A stretch of DNA of 18,165 nt from Treponema sp. UBA4328 (GCA_002394465.1 DGTU01000145.1:1-18165); one strand, 5' to 3'. Positions 1-7,710 are shown, counted from the first letter of the stretch. Notes: generated by a model not told the origin, from the sequence alone. Translations and numbers: made by a program.

Positions 1-927
1 CACGCAGTTCCAATCACTTTCGGCTGGAGCATCGCAGAATTCGTTGCACGATTGGGAAAATCAATTCTCCGAATCGAAGAGCTTTCAAATGACCTCGTTG
101 GAAAACTCGCAGGCCCGGTCGGTTCATACAACGGTCCTTCAATGATTGTAAAAGACCCGGAAGAGCTTGAGCGGATCTACACAGAATTCCTCGGTCTTAA
201 GCCGTCTGAATATTCAAACCAGCTCGTTGAACCTGAGCATGTACTCCGCCTGCTTCTTGAGATGAACGTAGCATTCGGAATCATCGCAAACCTTGCAGAC
301 GACCTCCGAAACCTTCAGCGCTCTGAAATCGGTGAGGTTTTCGAGTATTTCGCAAGCACACAGGTCGGCTCTTCAACAATGCCACAGAAGCGCAACCCAT
401 GGAACAGCGAGCATGTCAAATCACTCTGGAAGGCAATGTGCCCTCGCGTAATCACTTTCTACATGGACCAGATTTCAGAGCACCAGCGTGACCTTACAAA
501 CTCAGCAAGCCAGCGCTTCATCGCCGACTATGTTTCAGGCTTTACAATGGCAGTTGCGCGAATGAACAGCGTTGTCAAAGGTCTTCAGGCAGATAAAGAA
601 GGCATGGCACGAAACCTTCAGGGAGCCGGCGGAAAAGTCAAGGGCGGTGTTCTTGCAGAACCAGCATACATTCTTCTCGGCGAGGCAGGAGTCAACGACG
701 GACACGAAGTTATCCGTAAGATCACCCTCGAAGCCGAAAAAAGCGGAAAGACTTTCTTTGAAGTCCTCAAAACCCACGAAGAGGCTTTCGCAAAAATTAC
801 GGCCCAGCTCGAAAAGCTCGGAATCGAAAATCCGGCAACATTCTTTGAAAACCCTGCAAACTACTGTGGTCTGGCTGCAGTTAAGTCAAAGAGACTTGCA
901 CAGAAATATGCGAAACTTATGAATTAG
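1..927 (+). CDS. purB: Adenylosuccinate lyase-type enzyme (5' truncated)
   Basis: The frame is open from the first base, so the gene starts upstream of the window; the 309 visible codons are the C-terminal two thirds or so of a fumarase/aspartase-superfamily lyase. The superfamily signature GSSTMPQKRNP (about residues 120-130 of the visible part) supplies the mobile catalytic loop with its Ser. The early segment HAVPITFG corresponds to the conserved HxxPxTxG stretch, and GKLAGPVGSYNG fits the PurB-type GK(M/I)xGxVGxY motif. A WxERD-like catalytic region is represented by SEHQRDLTNSASQR. PurB cleaves adenylosuccinate and SAICAR to fumarate in purine synthesis, in the cytoplasm. The class match is firm; assignment to PurB rather than another superfamily lyase is an inference. 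An in-frame TTG at 52 is internal, not a start. A strong terminator follows 15 bases after the stop. Confidence 0.75.
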   Translation, partial: HAVPITFGWSIAEFVARLGKSILRIEELSNDLVGKLAGPVGSYNGPSMIVKDPEELERIYTEFLGLKPSEYSNQLVEPEHVLRLLLEMNVAFGIIANLADDLRNLQRSEIGEVFEYFASTQVGSSTMPQKRNPWNSEHVKSLWKAMCPRVITFYMDQISEHQRDLTNSASQRFIADYVSGFTMAVARMNSVVKGLQADKEGMARNLQGAGGKVKGGVLAEPAYILLGEAGVNDGHEVIRKITLEAEKSGKTFFEVLKTHEEAFAKITAQLEKLGIENPATFFENPANYCGLAAVKSKRLAQKYAKLMN

Positions 928-942
928 TTTCATACAATACAG

Positions 943-973
943 ACTGTCCGGAAACTCCGGGCAGTTTTTTTTT
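943..973 (+). terminator. Rho-independent terminator after the lyase gene
   Basis: ACTGTCCGG (943-951) pairs with CCGGGCAGT (957-965) with one G-U pair and a 5-nt loop, followed directly by a run of nine T (965-973). It separates the lyase from the iron operon. Confidence 0.92.
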
Positions 974-999
974 ATTTTAAATCTCGTAAGGCGTAACTA

Positions 1000-1028
1000 T
1001 TGACTGTTATCCTCTTCTAACTTATATT
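1000..1028 (+). promoter_or_regulatory. Sigma-70-type promoter of the feo operon
   Basis: TTGACT (1000-1005) and TATATT (1023-1028) are separated by exactly 17 bp. The predicted start of transcription is near 1035, giving a leader of about 29 nt before the feoA start at 1064. The upstream lyase terminator makes an own promoter necessary. Confidence 0.8.
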
Positions 1029-1036
1029 ATATGCAG

Positions 1037-1054
1037 TTAGTTTTAGGTAACTAA
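1037..1054. promoter_or_regulatory. Palindromic operator, DtxR-box-like
   Basis: TTAGTT (1037-1042) and AACTAA (1049-1054) are perfect inverted arms around a 6-bp centre TTAGGT. The whole 18-mer resembles the TTAGGTTAG-type boxes bound by DtxR/IdeR metalloregulators. It starts 8 bp downstream of the -10 box and covers the predicted transcription start, where a metal-loaded repressor would block transcription. The palindrome is seen; the regulator's identity is inferred from similarity and from the iron-uptake genes it precedes. Confidence 0.55.
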
Positions 1055-1063
1055 TGATAAAAC

Positions 1064-1276
1064 ATGATACCAATAGTTTACGCAGACAAAGAAGAAGATC
1101 AGATCATCAAAAAAATCAGCGGTTCTGACGAAGTAAAGCGTCATCTCGAAAACTTAGGCTTTACGGTCGGAGCTTCCGTCTCAGTCATCAATTCCCTCGG
1201 CGGAAATATAATCGTCAAAGTCAAGGAATCCCGCATTGCCATCAATGAAGACCTGGCAAGAAGGATTTTCGTATAA
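1064..1276 (+). CDS. feoA: FeoA-domain protein, first copy
   Basis: A 70-aa protein, the usual size of a stand-alone FeoA, with the SH3-like barrel pattern: a turn around LGFTVGASVSVI, then GGNIIVKVKESRIAINEDLARRI, which matches the family's G-x-V-x-V-x-x-x-R-h-A-h motif ending. FeoA is a small cytoplasmic partner of the FeoB ferrous-iron transporter. It is first in the operon, 52 nt upstream of a second feoA. No clear Shine-Dalgarno sequence precedes the ATG at 1064 (closest AGG is 17 nt away), in contrast to the next gene, so translation may be weak or controlled; an ATG at 1054 is out of frame. It is divergent in sequence from the second copy (few shared residues outside the motif), so the two are not a recent duplication. 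Confidence 0.85.
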   Translation: MIPIVYADKEEDQIIKKISGSDEVKRHLENLGFTVGASVSVINSLGGNIIVKVKESRIAINEDLARRIFV

Positions 1277-1328
1277 AAAAGTGACATCCGTGGCACATAA
1301 ACAGTCAAAAATTGGAGGAAATACAGTT

Positions 1329-1550
1329 ATGAAAACATTGCGTGAAGCAAAAATCGGCGAGACGGTCAAAGTCGTTAAGCTGACAGGCGAAGGTGCGGTC
1401 AAACGCAGAATCATGGATATGGGCGTTACGAAGGGAGTTGAGATTTATGTCCGAAAAGTCGCCCCCCTCGGAGACCCGGTTGAAGTAACAGTTCGCGGCT
1501 ACGAGCTTTCACTCAGGAAAGCCGACGCAGAAATGATTGAGATTGAGTAG
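1329..1550 (+). CDS. feoA: FeoA-domain protein, second copy
   Basis: A 73-aa FeoA with the classic layout: MKTLREAKIGETVKVVKL start, GEGAVKRRIMDMGVTKG (helix and turn), and PLGDPVEVTVRGYELSLRKADAEMI at the end. The ATG at 1329 is chosen because it has a strong GGAGG at 1314-1318, 10 nt upstream, and because the protein then begins exactly where FeoA proteins do; the frame is open further upstream into feoA-1 but that extension has no ribosome site. FeoA is thought to bind the FeoB GTPase or core and be needed for Fe(II) uptake. The stop lies 11 nt before feoB, so the two are translated from one message. Confidence 0.92.
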   Translation: MKTLREAKIGETVKVVKLTGEGAVKRRIMDMGVTKGVEIYVRKVAPLGDPVEVTVRGYELSLRKADAEMIEIE

Positions 1551-1561
1551 GAGAAATTAAA

Positions 1562-3949
1562 ATGGCAGAAAATATTCGTATAGCACTGGCAGGAAACCCG
1601 AATGCGGGAAAAACTACGCTTTTTAATGCACTCACAGGCTCAAATCAGTTCGTAGGAAACTGGCCTGGAGTCACAGTCGAAAAAAAGGAAGGAAAGCTCA
1701 AGAAGCATGACGGCGTTGTCGTGACTGACTTACCGGGCATTTACTCGCTCTCCCCTTACACCCTCGAAGAAGTCGTTGCACGAAACTATCTCGTAGGCGA
1801 ACGCCCTGACGCAATCCTCAACATCGTCGATGCGACAAACCTTGAGAGAAACCTTTACCTCACAACCCAGCTCGTGGAACTTGGAATCCCGGTTGTAATC
1901 GCCCTCAACATGATGGACCTCGTAAAAAAAGCAGGCGACAAAATCAATGTTGAAGAATTGAGCCGCCAGCTCGGATGCAAAATCGTTGAGATTTCAGCAC
2001 TCAAAGGCACAAATGTAATGGAAGCCGCTGAAGAAGCAGTCAGGGCAGCAAAAGAAACTAAGACAACCCCACAGCACACATTCAGCGGAGCCGTAGAGCA
2101 CGCAATCGCACACATCGAGGAAGCGGTCGTTCACAACCTGCCGGAAGAACAGCAGAGATGGTACGCAATCAAGATTTTCGAGCGGGACGATAAGGTTCTC
2201 GAAATGCTCAAAATCGAAAAAGACACAATCGAGCACATTGAAACCGACATCAGGGCAGCAGAAAAAGAGCTTGACGATGACGCAGAAAGCATCATCACAA
2301 ACGAGCGGTACATTTACATCGCACAGATTCTCAAATCAAGCTACAAAAAAGCAAACGCAGGAAAGCTTTCAGGCTCGGATAAAATCGACCGTATCGTAAC
2401 AAACCGCTGGCTGGGCCTGCCGATTTTTGCAGTGATTATGTTCGCAGTCTACTGGATCGCAATGGTCGGAATCGGAGCCAGTGCAACAGACTGGGCAAAC
2501 GATGGTCTTTTTGGTGACGGCTATCACCTTCTTGGAATCGGATCATCGGCATACGAAGAAGCGGCAGAAGAATACGGTGACACTCCGGCAATTCTTGAGG
2601 CAATCGAGGCCGGCGAAAAGACTTATGTAGTCGAAGATGAGGAGACTCTGGAGCTTTCAGAGCCAATCGAAATCACAGATGAAGCCGCTGCTGAAGCAAA
2701 GGCAATGGCTGAAAAATACGGTGAGGAAGGTCCTGATCCGGCAGAATACGGAATCTGGGTTCCGGGTGTTCCTGTATTAATCGGCGGCCTCCTTGAAAAA
2801 CTTGAAACTTCAGAATGGCTCACAGGTCTTATCCTCGACGGAATCGTTGCAGGTGTCGGAGCAGTCCTTGGCTTTGTTCCTCAGATGCTGGTCCTCTTCC
2901 TCATGCTCGCTTTCCTTGAAGCCTGCGGTTACATGGCCCGAATCGCATTCGTCCTTGACCGAATCTTCCGTAAATTCGGACTTTCTGGAAAATCATTCAT
3001 CCCTATGCTCGTAGGAACAGGTTGTGGAGTGCCTGGAATCATGGCAAGCCGAACAATCGAAAACGACCGTGACCGCCGCATGACAATCATGACAACGACC
3101 TTCATCCCTTGCGGCGCAAAAGTTCCGTTCATCGCAATGATTGCGGGAGCTATTTTCGGTGGCTCATCATGGGTTGCGACAAGCGCATACTTCATCGGTA
3201 TGGCTGCAATCATCATCTCAGGCGTAATGCTCAAAAAGACCAGGATGTTCTCAGGCAACCCGGCTCCGTTCGTAATGGAACTCCCGGCTTACCACATGCC
3301 TACTCTTGGAAATGTACTCCGCTCAATGTGGGAACGCGGATGGTCATTCATCAAAAAGGCAGGAACAATCATTCTCCTTTCAACAATCGTAGTATGGTTC
3401 ACAAGCTTCTTCGGCTGGACAGAAGAAGGCTTCGGAATGCTCGCAGAAGACCAGCTTGACTCGTCAATCCTCGCAAAAATCGGCTCATGCATCGCCTGGA
3501 TTTTCGCACCACTCGGCTGGGGAAACTGGCAGGCAGCGGTCGCTTCAATCACAGGTCTCGTTGCAAAAGAAAACATTGTCGGCACAATGGGAATTCTTTA
3601 CGGAAGCGGAGACCTCACGGCATATCAGGCACTTGCACAGGCTTTCACAAGCGTGGCAGGCTTCTCATTCCTGGTCTTCAACCTCCTTTGTGCCCCATGT
3701 TTCGCGGCAATCGGTGCAATCAAGCGCGAAATGAACAACACGAAATGGTTCTGGTTCGCAATCGGCTATCAGTGCGGTTTCGCTTATGTCATCGCATTCA
3801 TAATCAATCAGTTCGGCCGCCTCTTCACGGGCAATATAAACATCGTGGGCTTTGCGCTTTCAGTAATTGCCCTCGTCGGAATCATTTACATGCTCTTCAT
3901 CAAAAAGTATACTGAAGCCGACAAACTCACGGTCAACGTAGGAAAATAA
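1562..3949 (+). CDS. feoB: FeoB ferrous iron transporter, GTPase-permease
   Basis: A 795-aa inner-membrane Fe(II) transporter. The N-terminal GTPase domain has the P-loop GNPNAGKT (11-18), switch region WPGVTVE (34-40), DLPG (56-59), NMMD (116-119) and SALKG (145-149). A helical spacer follows (to about 275), then the permease with the first membrane helix at about 283-303, Gate motif 1 GCGVPGIMASR (487-497) and Gate motif 2 FIPCGAKVPF (514-523), plus a late Cys-bearing motif LLCAPCFAAIGAIKRE. Between helices 1 and 2 there is a strongly acidic insert (about residues 328-397) expected on the outer face. This form is familiar from clostridial gut bacteria. Ribosome site TAGGAG at 1548-1553 overlaps the feoA stop; the stop codon abuts the next gene's ATG. 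Confidence 0.97.
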   Translation: MAENIRIALAGNPNAGKTTLFNALTGSNQFVGNWPGVTVEKKEGKLKKHDGVVVTDLPGIYSLSPYTLEEVVARNYLVGERPDAILNIVDATNLERNLYLTTQLVELGIPVVIALNMMDLVKKAGDKINVEELSRQLGCKIVEISALKGTNVMEAAEEAVRAAKETKTTPQHTFSGAVEHAIAHIEEAVVHNLPEEQQRWYAIKIFERDDKVLEMLKIEKDTIEHIETDIRAAEKELDDDAESIITNERYIYIAQILKSSYKKANAGKLSGSDKIDRIVTNRWLGLPIFAVIMFAVYWIAMVGIGASATDWANDGLFGDGYHLLGIGSSAYEEAAEEYGDTPAILEAIEAGEKTYVVEDEETLELSEPIEITDEAAAEAKAMAEKYGEEGPDPAEYGIWVPGVPVLIGGLLEKLETSEWLTGLILDGIVAGVGAVLGFVPQMLVLFLMLAFLEACGYMARIAFVLDRIFRKFGLSGKSFIPMLVGTGCGVPGIMASRTIENDRDRRMTIMTTTFIPCGAKVPFIAMIAGAIFGGSSWVATSAYFIGMAAIIISGVMLKKTRMFSGNPAPFVMELPAYHMPTLGNVLRSMWERGWSFIKKAGTIILLSTIVVWFTSFFGWTEEGFGMLAEDQLDSSILAKIGSCIAWIFAPLGWGNWQAAVASITGLVAKENIVGTMGILYGSGDLTAYQALAQAFTSVAGFSFLVFNLLCAPCFAAIGAIKREMNNTKWFWFAIGYQCGFAYVIAFIINQFGRLFTGNINIVGFALSVIALVGIIYMLFIKKYTEADKLTVNVGK

Positions 3950-4369
3950 ATGGGTACGCTTGTCGTAAGCCTTGCTCTGGTGGCAGTTGTTTCTGCCATC
4001 ATCGTGAGCATGATAAAAAACAAAAAAAAAGGCAGACACTCATGCGGCGGTAACTGCGGAAGCTGCGGCCTGTGCCATAAGGGGGAAGTCTCCCCCGCGG
4101 CTGCAACTTCATTTCCGCCTGCCCCCTCTGCGGACTCAGACGCCGTCCGCAACGCCTGCTCAATTACTCTTGAGATTGACGGAATGATGTGCGGTATGTG
4201 CGAAAGCCACATAAATGACGCCGTCAGAAATAATTTTTCCGTAAAAAGCGTAAAATCGAACCACAAAACCGGAACCTGCCGGATTGTAAGCAGTACAGCA
4301 CTTGATATGGAAAAATTAAAATCCGTAATCGAACAGACAGGCTATAAAGTTAAGCAGACAATTGCATAA
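3950..4369 (+). CDS. FeoB-associated Cys-rich membrane protein fused to an HMA domain
   Basis: 139 aa beginning directly after the feoB stop (TAA-ATG, no gap), so translation is probably coupled. Residues 1-21 form one membrane helix, followed by a Lys-rich stretch (23-29) and a Cys cluster (C32, C36, C39, C42), the pattern of the small FeoB-associated Cys-rich proteins. A Pro/Ala/Ser linker (about 47-64) leads to a C-terminal heavy-metal-associated domain with the GMMCGMC motif (78-84; consensus GMxCxxC) and the closing TGYKV. By the positive-inside rule the metal-binding parts face the cytoplasm, next to the FeoB GTPase. Function is not established; handling of the incoming metal, or redox/metal sensing, is an inference. 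Confidence 0.85.
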   Translation: MGTLVVSLALVAVVSAIIVSMIKNKKKGRHSCGGNCGSCGLCHKGEVSPAAATSFPPAPSADSDAVRNACSITLEIDGMMCGMCESHINDAVRNNFSVKSVKSNHKTGTCRIVSSTALDMEKLKSVIEQTGYKVKQTIA

Positions 4370-4388
4370 TCCAGCGGATTTTGCTTTT
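4364..4388 (+). terminator. Probable terminator of the feo operon
   Basis: GCA-T-AATCC (4364-4372) pairs with GGATT-T-TGC (4376-4384) across an AGC loop with one T-T mismatch, followed by TTTT (4385-4388). The stem begins inside the last codons of the HMA fusion gene. It is weaker than the other terminators in the window because of the mismatch and the short T run. Confidence 0.5.
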
Positions 4389-4407
4389 AATCAGCACTTT
4401 CCTGATT

Positions 4408-4413
4408 TATACT
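4408..4413 (+). promoter_or_regulatory. Candidate -10 box giving a leaderless lyase mRNA
   Basis: TATACT lies 7 nt before the ATG at 4421 with no Shine-Dalgarno sequence between. If used, transcription would start at or next to the ATG. No good -35 exists at 16-18 bp spacing (TTTTAA at 4385-4390 is the best), so the call is tentative. Confidence 0.4.
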
Positions 4414-4420
4414 GACTGAT

Positions 4421-6649
4421 ATGAAGCGCACATTACTTTTTATACTGTTTACGCTGATATCAGTCAGTAACATCTTCTCCCGGAACATCCCCGTAACTCC
4501 GCCGGAGAATGTTCATCCAAGGCTCCTTTTTACAGCCGGAAAACTTCCACAGATTCAAAAGACCTTTTCCCATCCTGAAAATCTTGCTTCTTATGAAGAA
4601 TCAGAAAAGCTTCTCTCCGAATACCTCGGAAAAGATACCGGCTTTACCCCTGTCAAAAAAAAGACTTTCAGATGGTCAGGAAAACTTGTCGCTGCCATTG
4701 AAGCATCCGCATTCAAATATGCCGTCACACACGAAAAAAAATACATCGACTGGGCTTACAAAACCTTCATAAACTGCTGCAGGACAATTGACCTCACCGG
4801 AATTTACGACGACTACCGCCCCTACGGTCAGATGATTCTCACGGCTGCAGAAATCTACGACTGGGGCTACGATTCCCTCTCAAAAAAGCAGAAGGACGAG
4901 CTTTATAATCAGACTGTCAGTTTCCTCAAAAAACTTCAGATCGGCTATCCGCCAAAAAAAGGCAAGGCCGTGGCAGGTCATTCCGCCGAATCCCAGCTCC
5001 TGCGTTCATATCTTTCGGCAGCAATCGCAATGTACGATGAGCACAAAGATTTGTGGCATATGACCACCGAGTGGTTCTACAGGGAATTTGTTCCTGCAAG
5101 AAAATTCTTTTATGAATCACGCTCGCCTAACTTCCAGGGAACAGGCTACGGTCCTTACCGCGCGCTTTTTGATTTATGGTCTTCACTTTTAATCACGCAA
5201 ATGAACGCCCCGGAACCGTATGAAGGCAGACTTTCCCTGTGGAGCCGCTATTTCATTTACAATCGCCGCCCAGATAAAATGACATGGCATATCGGAGATG
5301 ACCACGCAATCGAAAAAATGAATTACAACAACTTCCGCTACGGTGCAAACGCTTTTCTGAATTCCGTCATCACGAAAGACCCGTACGCAAAATTCTTCGC
5401 AAAAGAAAATCTCGGTGATTTTAAAAAGTTCAAGTACAACGATAACGGTGAAAATGATGATGTCCTCACGCCGGTTCAGTTTCTGATTCTGAATGACGTA
5501 AACTTAACTCCGCTCGACTACAAAAGCCTTCCCTCTGTATATTACGCACCTTTCCCGCTCGGAGAATATTTTGCCGCTTCTTCATGGAAAGAAAACGCAG
5601 CAGCCGTACATCTTAAAATCGGGGAATACACGCAGGCAAACCATGAGCATCAGGATTCCGGAAGCTTTGAGATTTACTGTAACGGACTTCTTGCCGCAAC
5701 TTCAGGATATTATGTCTCAGGCTTCGGGAAAGACTCAAACGGCGGCTACAAAGGCGAGCATACGCAGAAATATTATCATTCGTCAGTTTCAAAGAATACG
5801 CTTCTCCTGCAGTCTGACGCAGAAACTTACGAAGGCTACGGTCTTCAAAAAAGGCTCCCGGAAGCAAAGAGTTTTGAAAACCTTCTTTCTGATGAAAATT
5901 ATCACAGGGCAAAAATCACGGCTCATTTCGACAGCCTCAAAGACGGAAAGGGAATAGTCTTTCTTTCAGGCGACATTTCAAATGCTTACGAGGGGAAAAA
6001 TTCCGTTCACCGCTCGATGCTCTGCTGTTTTACGGGTGATGAAGAAAAGCCTATTTTGTTTTTTGTTTATGACCGGATTGATTCAAAGAAAAAGGGAATC
6101 TTCGTCCTCAACTCGCTTACAGAGCCTCAGATACAAAAAAACGAAGTTTTAATTCAGAACAGGAATGAAAAAAGCGGCCTCAAAAACACAACTCTTCTTC
6201 CGCTGAATCCTGAAATCACAAAAACAGGCGGAAAAGGTCACGAATGGGAAATTGCAGGTAAAAATTATTCTAACGGAAGTGAAACTGCCGTAACTCAAAA
6301 GAGCGAGTCAGGCTGGGGAAGAATTGAGATATCAGACAGTTCAAGAAAATCAGGCCGGCAGGTTCTTTTCAATGCGATGGAAATCTTTTCAGACGGCGAA
6401 TCTTCTTCAAAAGAAAAAATCCGCCTCGTCCAGACTCAAAAATTCGATTTTGCAGTAACGGAAGGCTTTGTAGTGGGCTTTTACAAAATCTCAGATTCAA
6501 AAACCGAAGACTATAAAATCATACTTTCTGAAAAAGACTTCCCGAAAAATACAAAACTGATTCTCTGCGGTCTTCCTGCAGGAAAATGGAACCTTAACGG
6601 AAAGACTTACGAAGTCACGGAAGAAAACAGGATTCTTGTCAGCAGGTAA
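4421..6649 (+). CDS. Secreted heparinase II/III-family polysaccharide lyase
   Basis: 742 aa with a signal peptide (KR then a hydrophobic run, probable cleavage after NIFS, about residue 20) and no lipobox. The start of the mature protein has the VHPRLLFT motif typical of these lyases, followed by an alpha/alpha toroid (to about 370) and a beta-sandwich C-terminal half. Candidate catalytic residues match the heparinase II layout: H187 and E190 in GHSAE, Y243/Y246 in GTGYGPY, and the His-rich NHEHQDSGSFEIY (407-419). By family knowledge the enzyme cleaves uronic-acid-containing polysaccharides by beta-elimination; the actual substrate cannot be read from sequence. No other carbohydrate-active genes adjoin it. 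It has no visible ribosome site. It ends 2 bases before the opposing tsaD stop. Confidence 0.85.
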   Translation: MKRTLLFILFTLISVSNIFSRNIPVTPPENVHPRLLFTAGKLPQIQKTFSHPENLASYEESEKLLSEYLGKDTGFTPVKKKTFRWSGKLVAAIEASAFKYAVTHEKKYIDWAYKTFINCCRTIDLTGIYDDYRPYGQMILTAAEIYDWGYDSLSKKQKDELYNQTVSFLKKLQIGYPPKKGKAVAGHSAESQLLRSYLSAAIAMYDEHKDLWHMTTEWFYREFVPARKFFYESRSPNFQGTGYGPYRALFDLWSSLLITQMNAPEPYEGRLSLWSRYFIYNRRPDKMTWHIGDDHAIEKMNYNNFRYGANAFLNSVITKDPYAKFFAKENLGDFKKFKYNDNGENDDVLTPVQFLILNDVNLTPLDYKSLPSVYYAPFPLGEYFAASSWKENAAAVHLKIGEYTQANHEHQDSGSFEIYCNGLLAATSGYYVSGFGKDSNGGYKGEHTQKYYHSSVSKNTLLLQSDAETYEGYGLQKRLPEAKSFENLLSDENYHRAKITAHFDSLKDGKGIVFLSGDISNAYEGKNSVHRSMLCCFTGDEEKPILFFVYDRIDSKKKGIFVLNSLTEPQIQKNEVLIQNRNEKSGLKNTTLLPLNPEITKTGGKGHEWEIAGKNYSNGSETAVTQKSESGWGRIEISDSSRKSGRQVLFNAMEIFSDGESSSKEKIRLVQTQKFDFAVTEGFVVGFYKISDSKTEDYKIILSEKDFPKNTKLILCGLPAGKWNLNGKTYEVTEENRILVSR

Positions 6650-6651
6650 TC

Positions 6652-7692
6652 CTACCGTCTTCCGAAGCTTTCCAGATTCTTAAGGCCGCGCTTAAACTGC
6701 TCGACGCGGGCACTTGCCGTAATATCCCACGGACTTGTTTCACCGCGCTTCAGGAAATGGTAGGCAACTCCGGCTATCATTGCGCCGTTATCTCCGCAGA
6801 GTTTAAGCGGCGGGAATACACATTTTATGTCAGTTCTTTCTGCAAGCAGGGCACGAAGCCTTGAATTAGCAGCAACGCCACCTCCTGCAACAACAGTTTT
6901 TATTCCAGTATCTTCCACTGCCCTGAAAAGCCTTGATACGATGGTCCTGCAGGCAGTTTCCTGAAATGATGCACAGATATTTTCCGTTGTTTTTTCATAA
7001 CCCTTTTTCAGAAACAGATCTGCCTGATGAATTACAGCAGTTTTAAGTCCGCTGAACGACACGTCATATTTGTGGTCTTCACCCTTTTCAAGTTTCGGAA
7101 CAGGAAAATTAAATGCCCCGGAATCTCCATTCTGGGAAAGTTTATCGATTATTACGCCGCCCGGATAACCAAGATCATAGAATTTTGCAACCTTATCAAA
7201 GGCCTCTCCGATACTGTCATCAATAGTCGTTCCAAGGACTTCAAGGCTGTCAAAATCATTTACCTTTGCAATTATTGAATGTCCTCCTGAAACAAGAAGA
7301 CCGATATACGGATACGGAATATCATTTACAAGATGAGCCGCATACATGTGACCAAGCATATGGTTAACGGCGATAAAAGGCTTTCCTGAACTCCAGGCAA
7401 GCGTTTTTCCGAAGGTAAGTCCGACAAGAAGGGCACCCATAAGTCCAGGACGGTTAGTAGCTGCAACAGCATCAATATCGTCCATTGTCATATCAGCTTC
7501 TTTCAAAGCCTGCCTTACAACAGGAAGAATCCATTCGGCATGTTTTCTTGATGCAATTTCAGGTACGACTCCCTTGTATATCTGATGAAAAGGAATCTGA
7601 GTTGCAACAACATTTGAAATTATTTTTCTGCCGTCTTCTACGATGGCGCAGGCAGTTTCATCACAGGAACTTTCTATTCCAAGAACTTTCAT
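6652..7692 (-). CDS. tsaD: tRNA N6-threonylcarbamoyladenosine transferase TsaD
   Basis: 346 aa, full length for the TsaD/Kae1/Gcp family. The start MKVLGIESSCDETA is the canonical N-terminus. The metal site HMLGHMYAAH (H111, H115), LLVSGGHS, the GDNGAMIAG segment containing the last metal ligand Asp, and GGGVAANSRLR in the ASKHA nucleotide-binding fold are all present. It transfers threonylcarbamoyl from TC-AMP to A37 of ANN-decoding tRNAs, in the cytoplasm, with TsaB/TsaE partners that are not in the window. It lies 18 bp downstream of the deacetylase gene on the same strand and is likely co-transcribed with it; GAGG (7705-7708) lies 12 nt from the ATG, just before the deacetylase stop ends. 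There is no terminator in the 2-bp gap to the opposing lyase gene. Confidence 0.97.
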   Translation of the reverse strand: MKVLGIESSCDETACAIVEDGRKIISNVVATQIPFHQIYKGVVPEIASRKHAEWILPVVRQALKEADMTMDDIDAVAATNRPGLMGALLVGLTFGKTLAWSSGKPFIAVNHMLGHMYAAHLVNDIPYPYIGLLVSGGHSIIAKVNDFDSLEVLGTTIDDSIGEAFDKVAKFYDLGYPGGVIIDKLSQNGDSGAFNFPVPKLEKGEDHKYDVSFSGLKTAVIHQADLFLKKGYEKTTENICASFQETACRTIVSRLFRAVEDTGIKTVVAGGGVAANSRLRALLAERTDIKCVFPPLKLCGDNGAMIAGVAYHFLKRGETSPWDITASARVEQFKRGLKNLESFGRR

Positions 7693-7710
7693 ATCAGCAA
7701 TAATCCTCTT

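Noticed and set aside
604..619. TGGCACG inside the lyase gene as a sigma-54 promoter
   Set aside because: The required TTGC at the -12 position is missing and it lies within a coding region.
52..927. TTG at 52 as the start of the lyase gene
   Set aside because: The frame is open to base 1 and the upstream residues (HAVPITFG) match the enzyme family, so the gene is truncated by the window.
1281..1310. TGGCAC upstream of the second feoA as a sigma-54 promoter
   Set aside because: No TTGC at the correct distance; the gene is served by the operon promoter.
1236..1328. Upstream in-frame extension of the second feoA
   Set aside because: It overlaps the first feoA, has no ribosome site and would add residues not found in FeoA; GGAGG points to 1329.
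3487..3915. 142-aa open frame inside feoB
   Set aside because: It is a shadow in another frame of feoB with Arg/His-rich, domain-free translation and no ribosome site.
3886..4266. 126-aa minus-strand open frame opposite the Cys-rich/HMA gene
   Set aside because: It lies wholly opposite two well-supported genes and resembles no protein.
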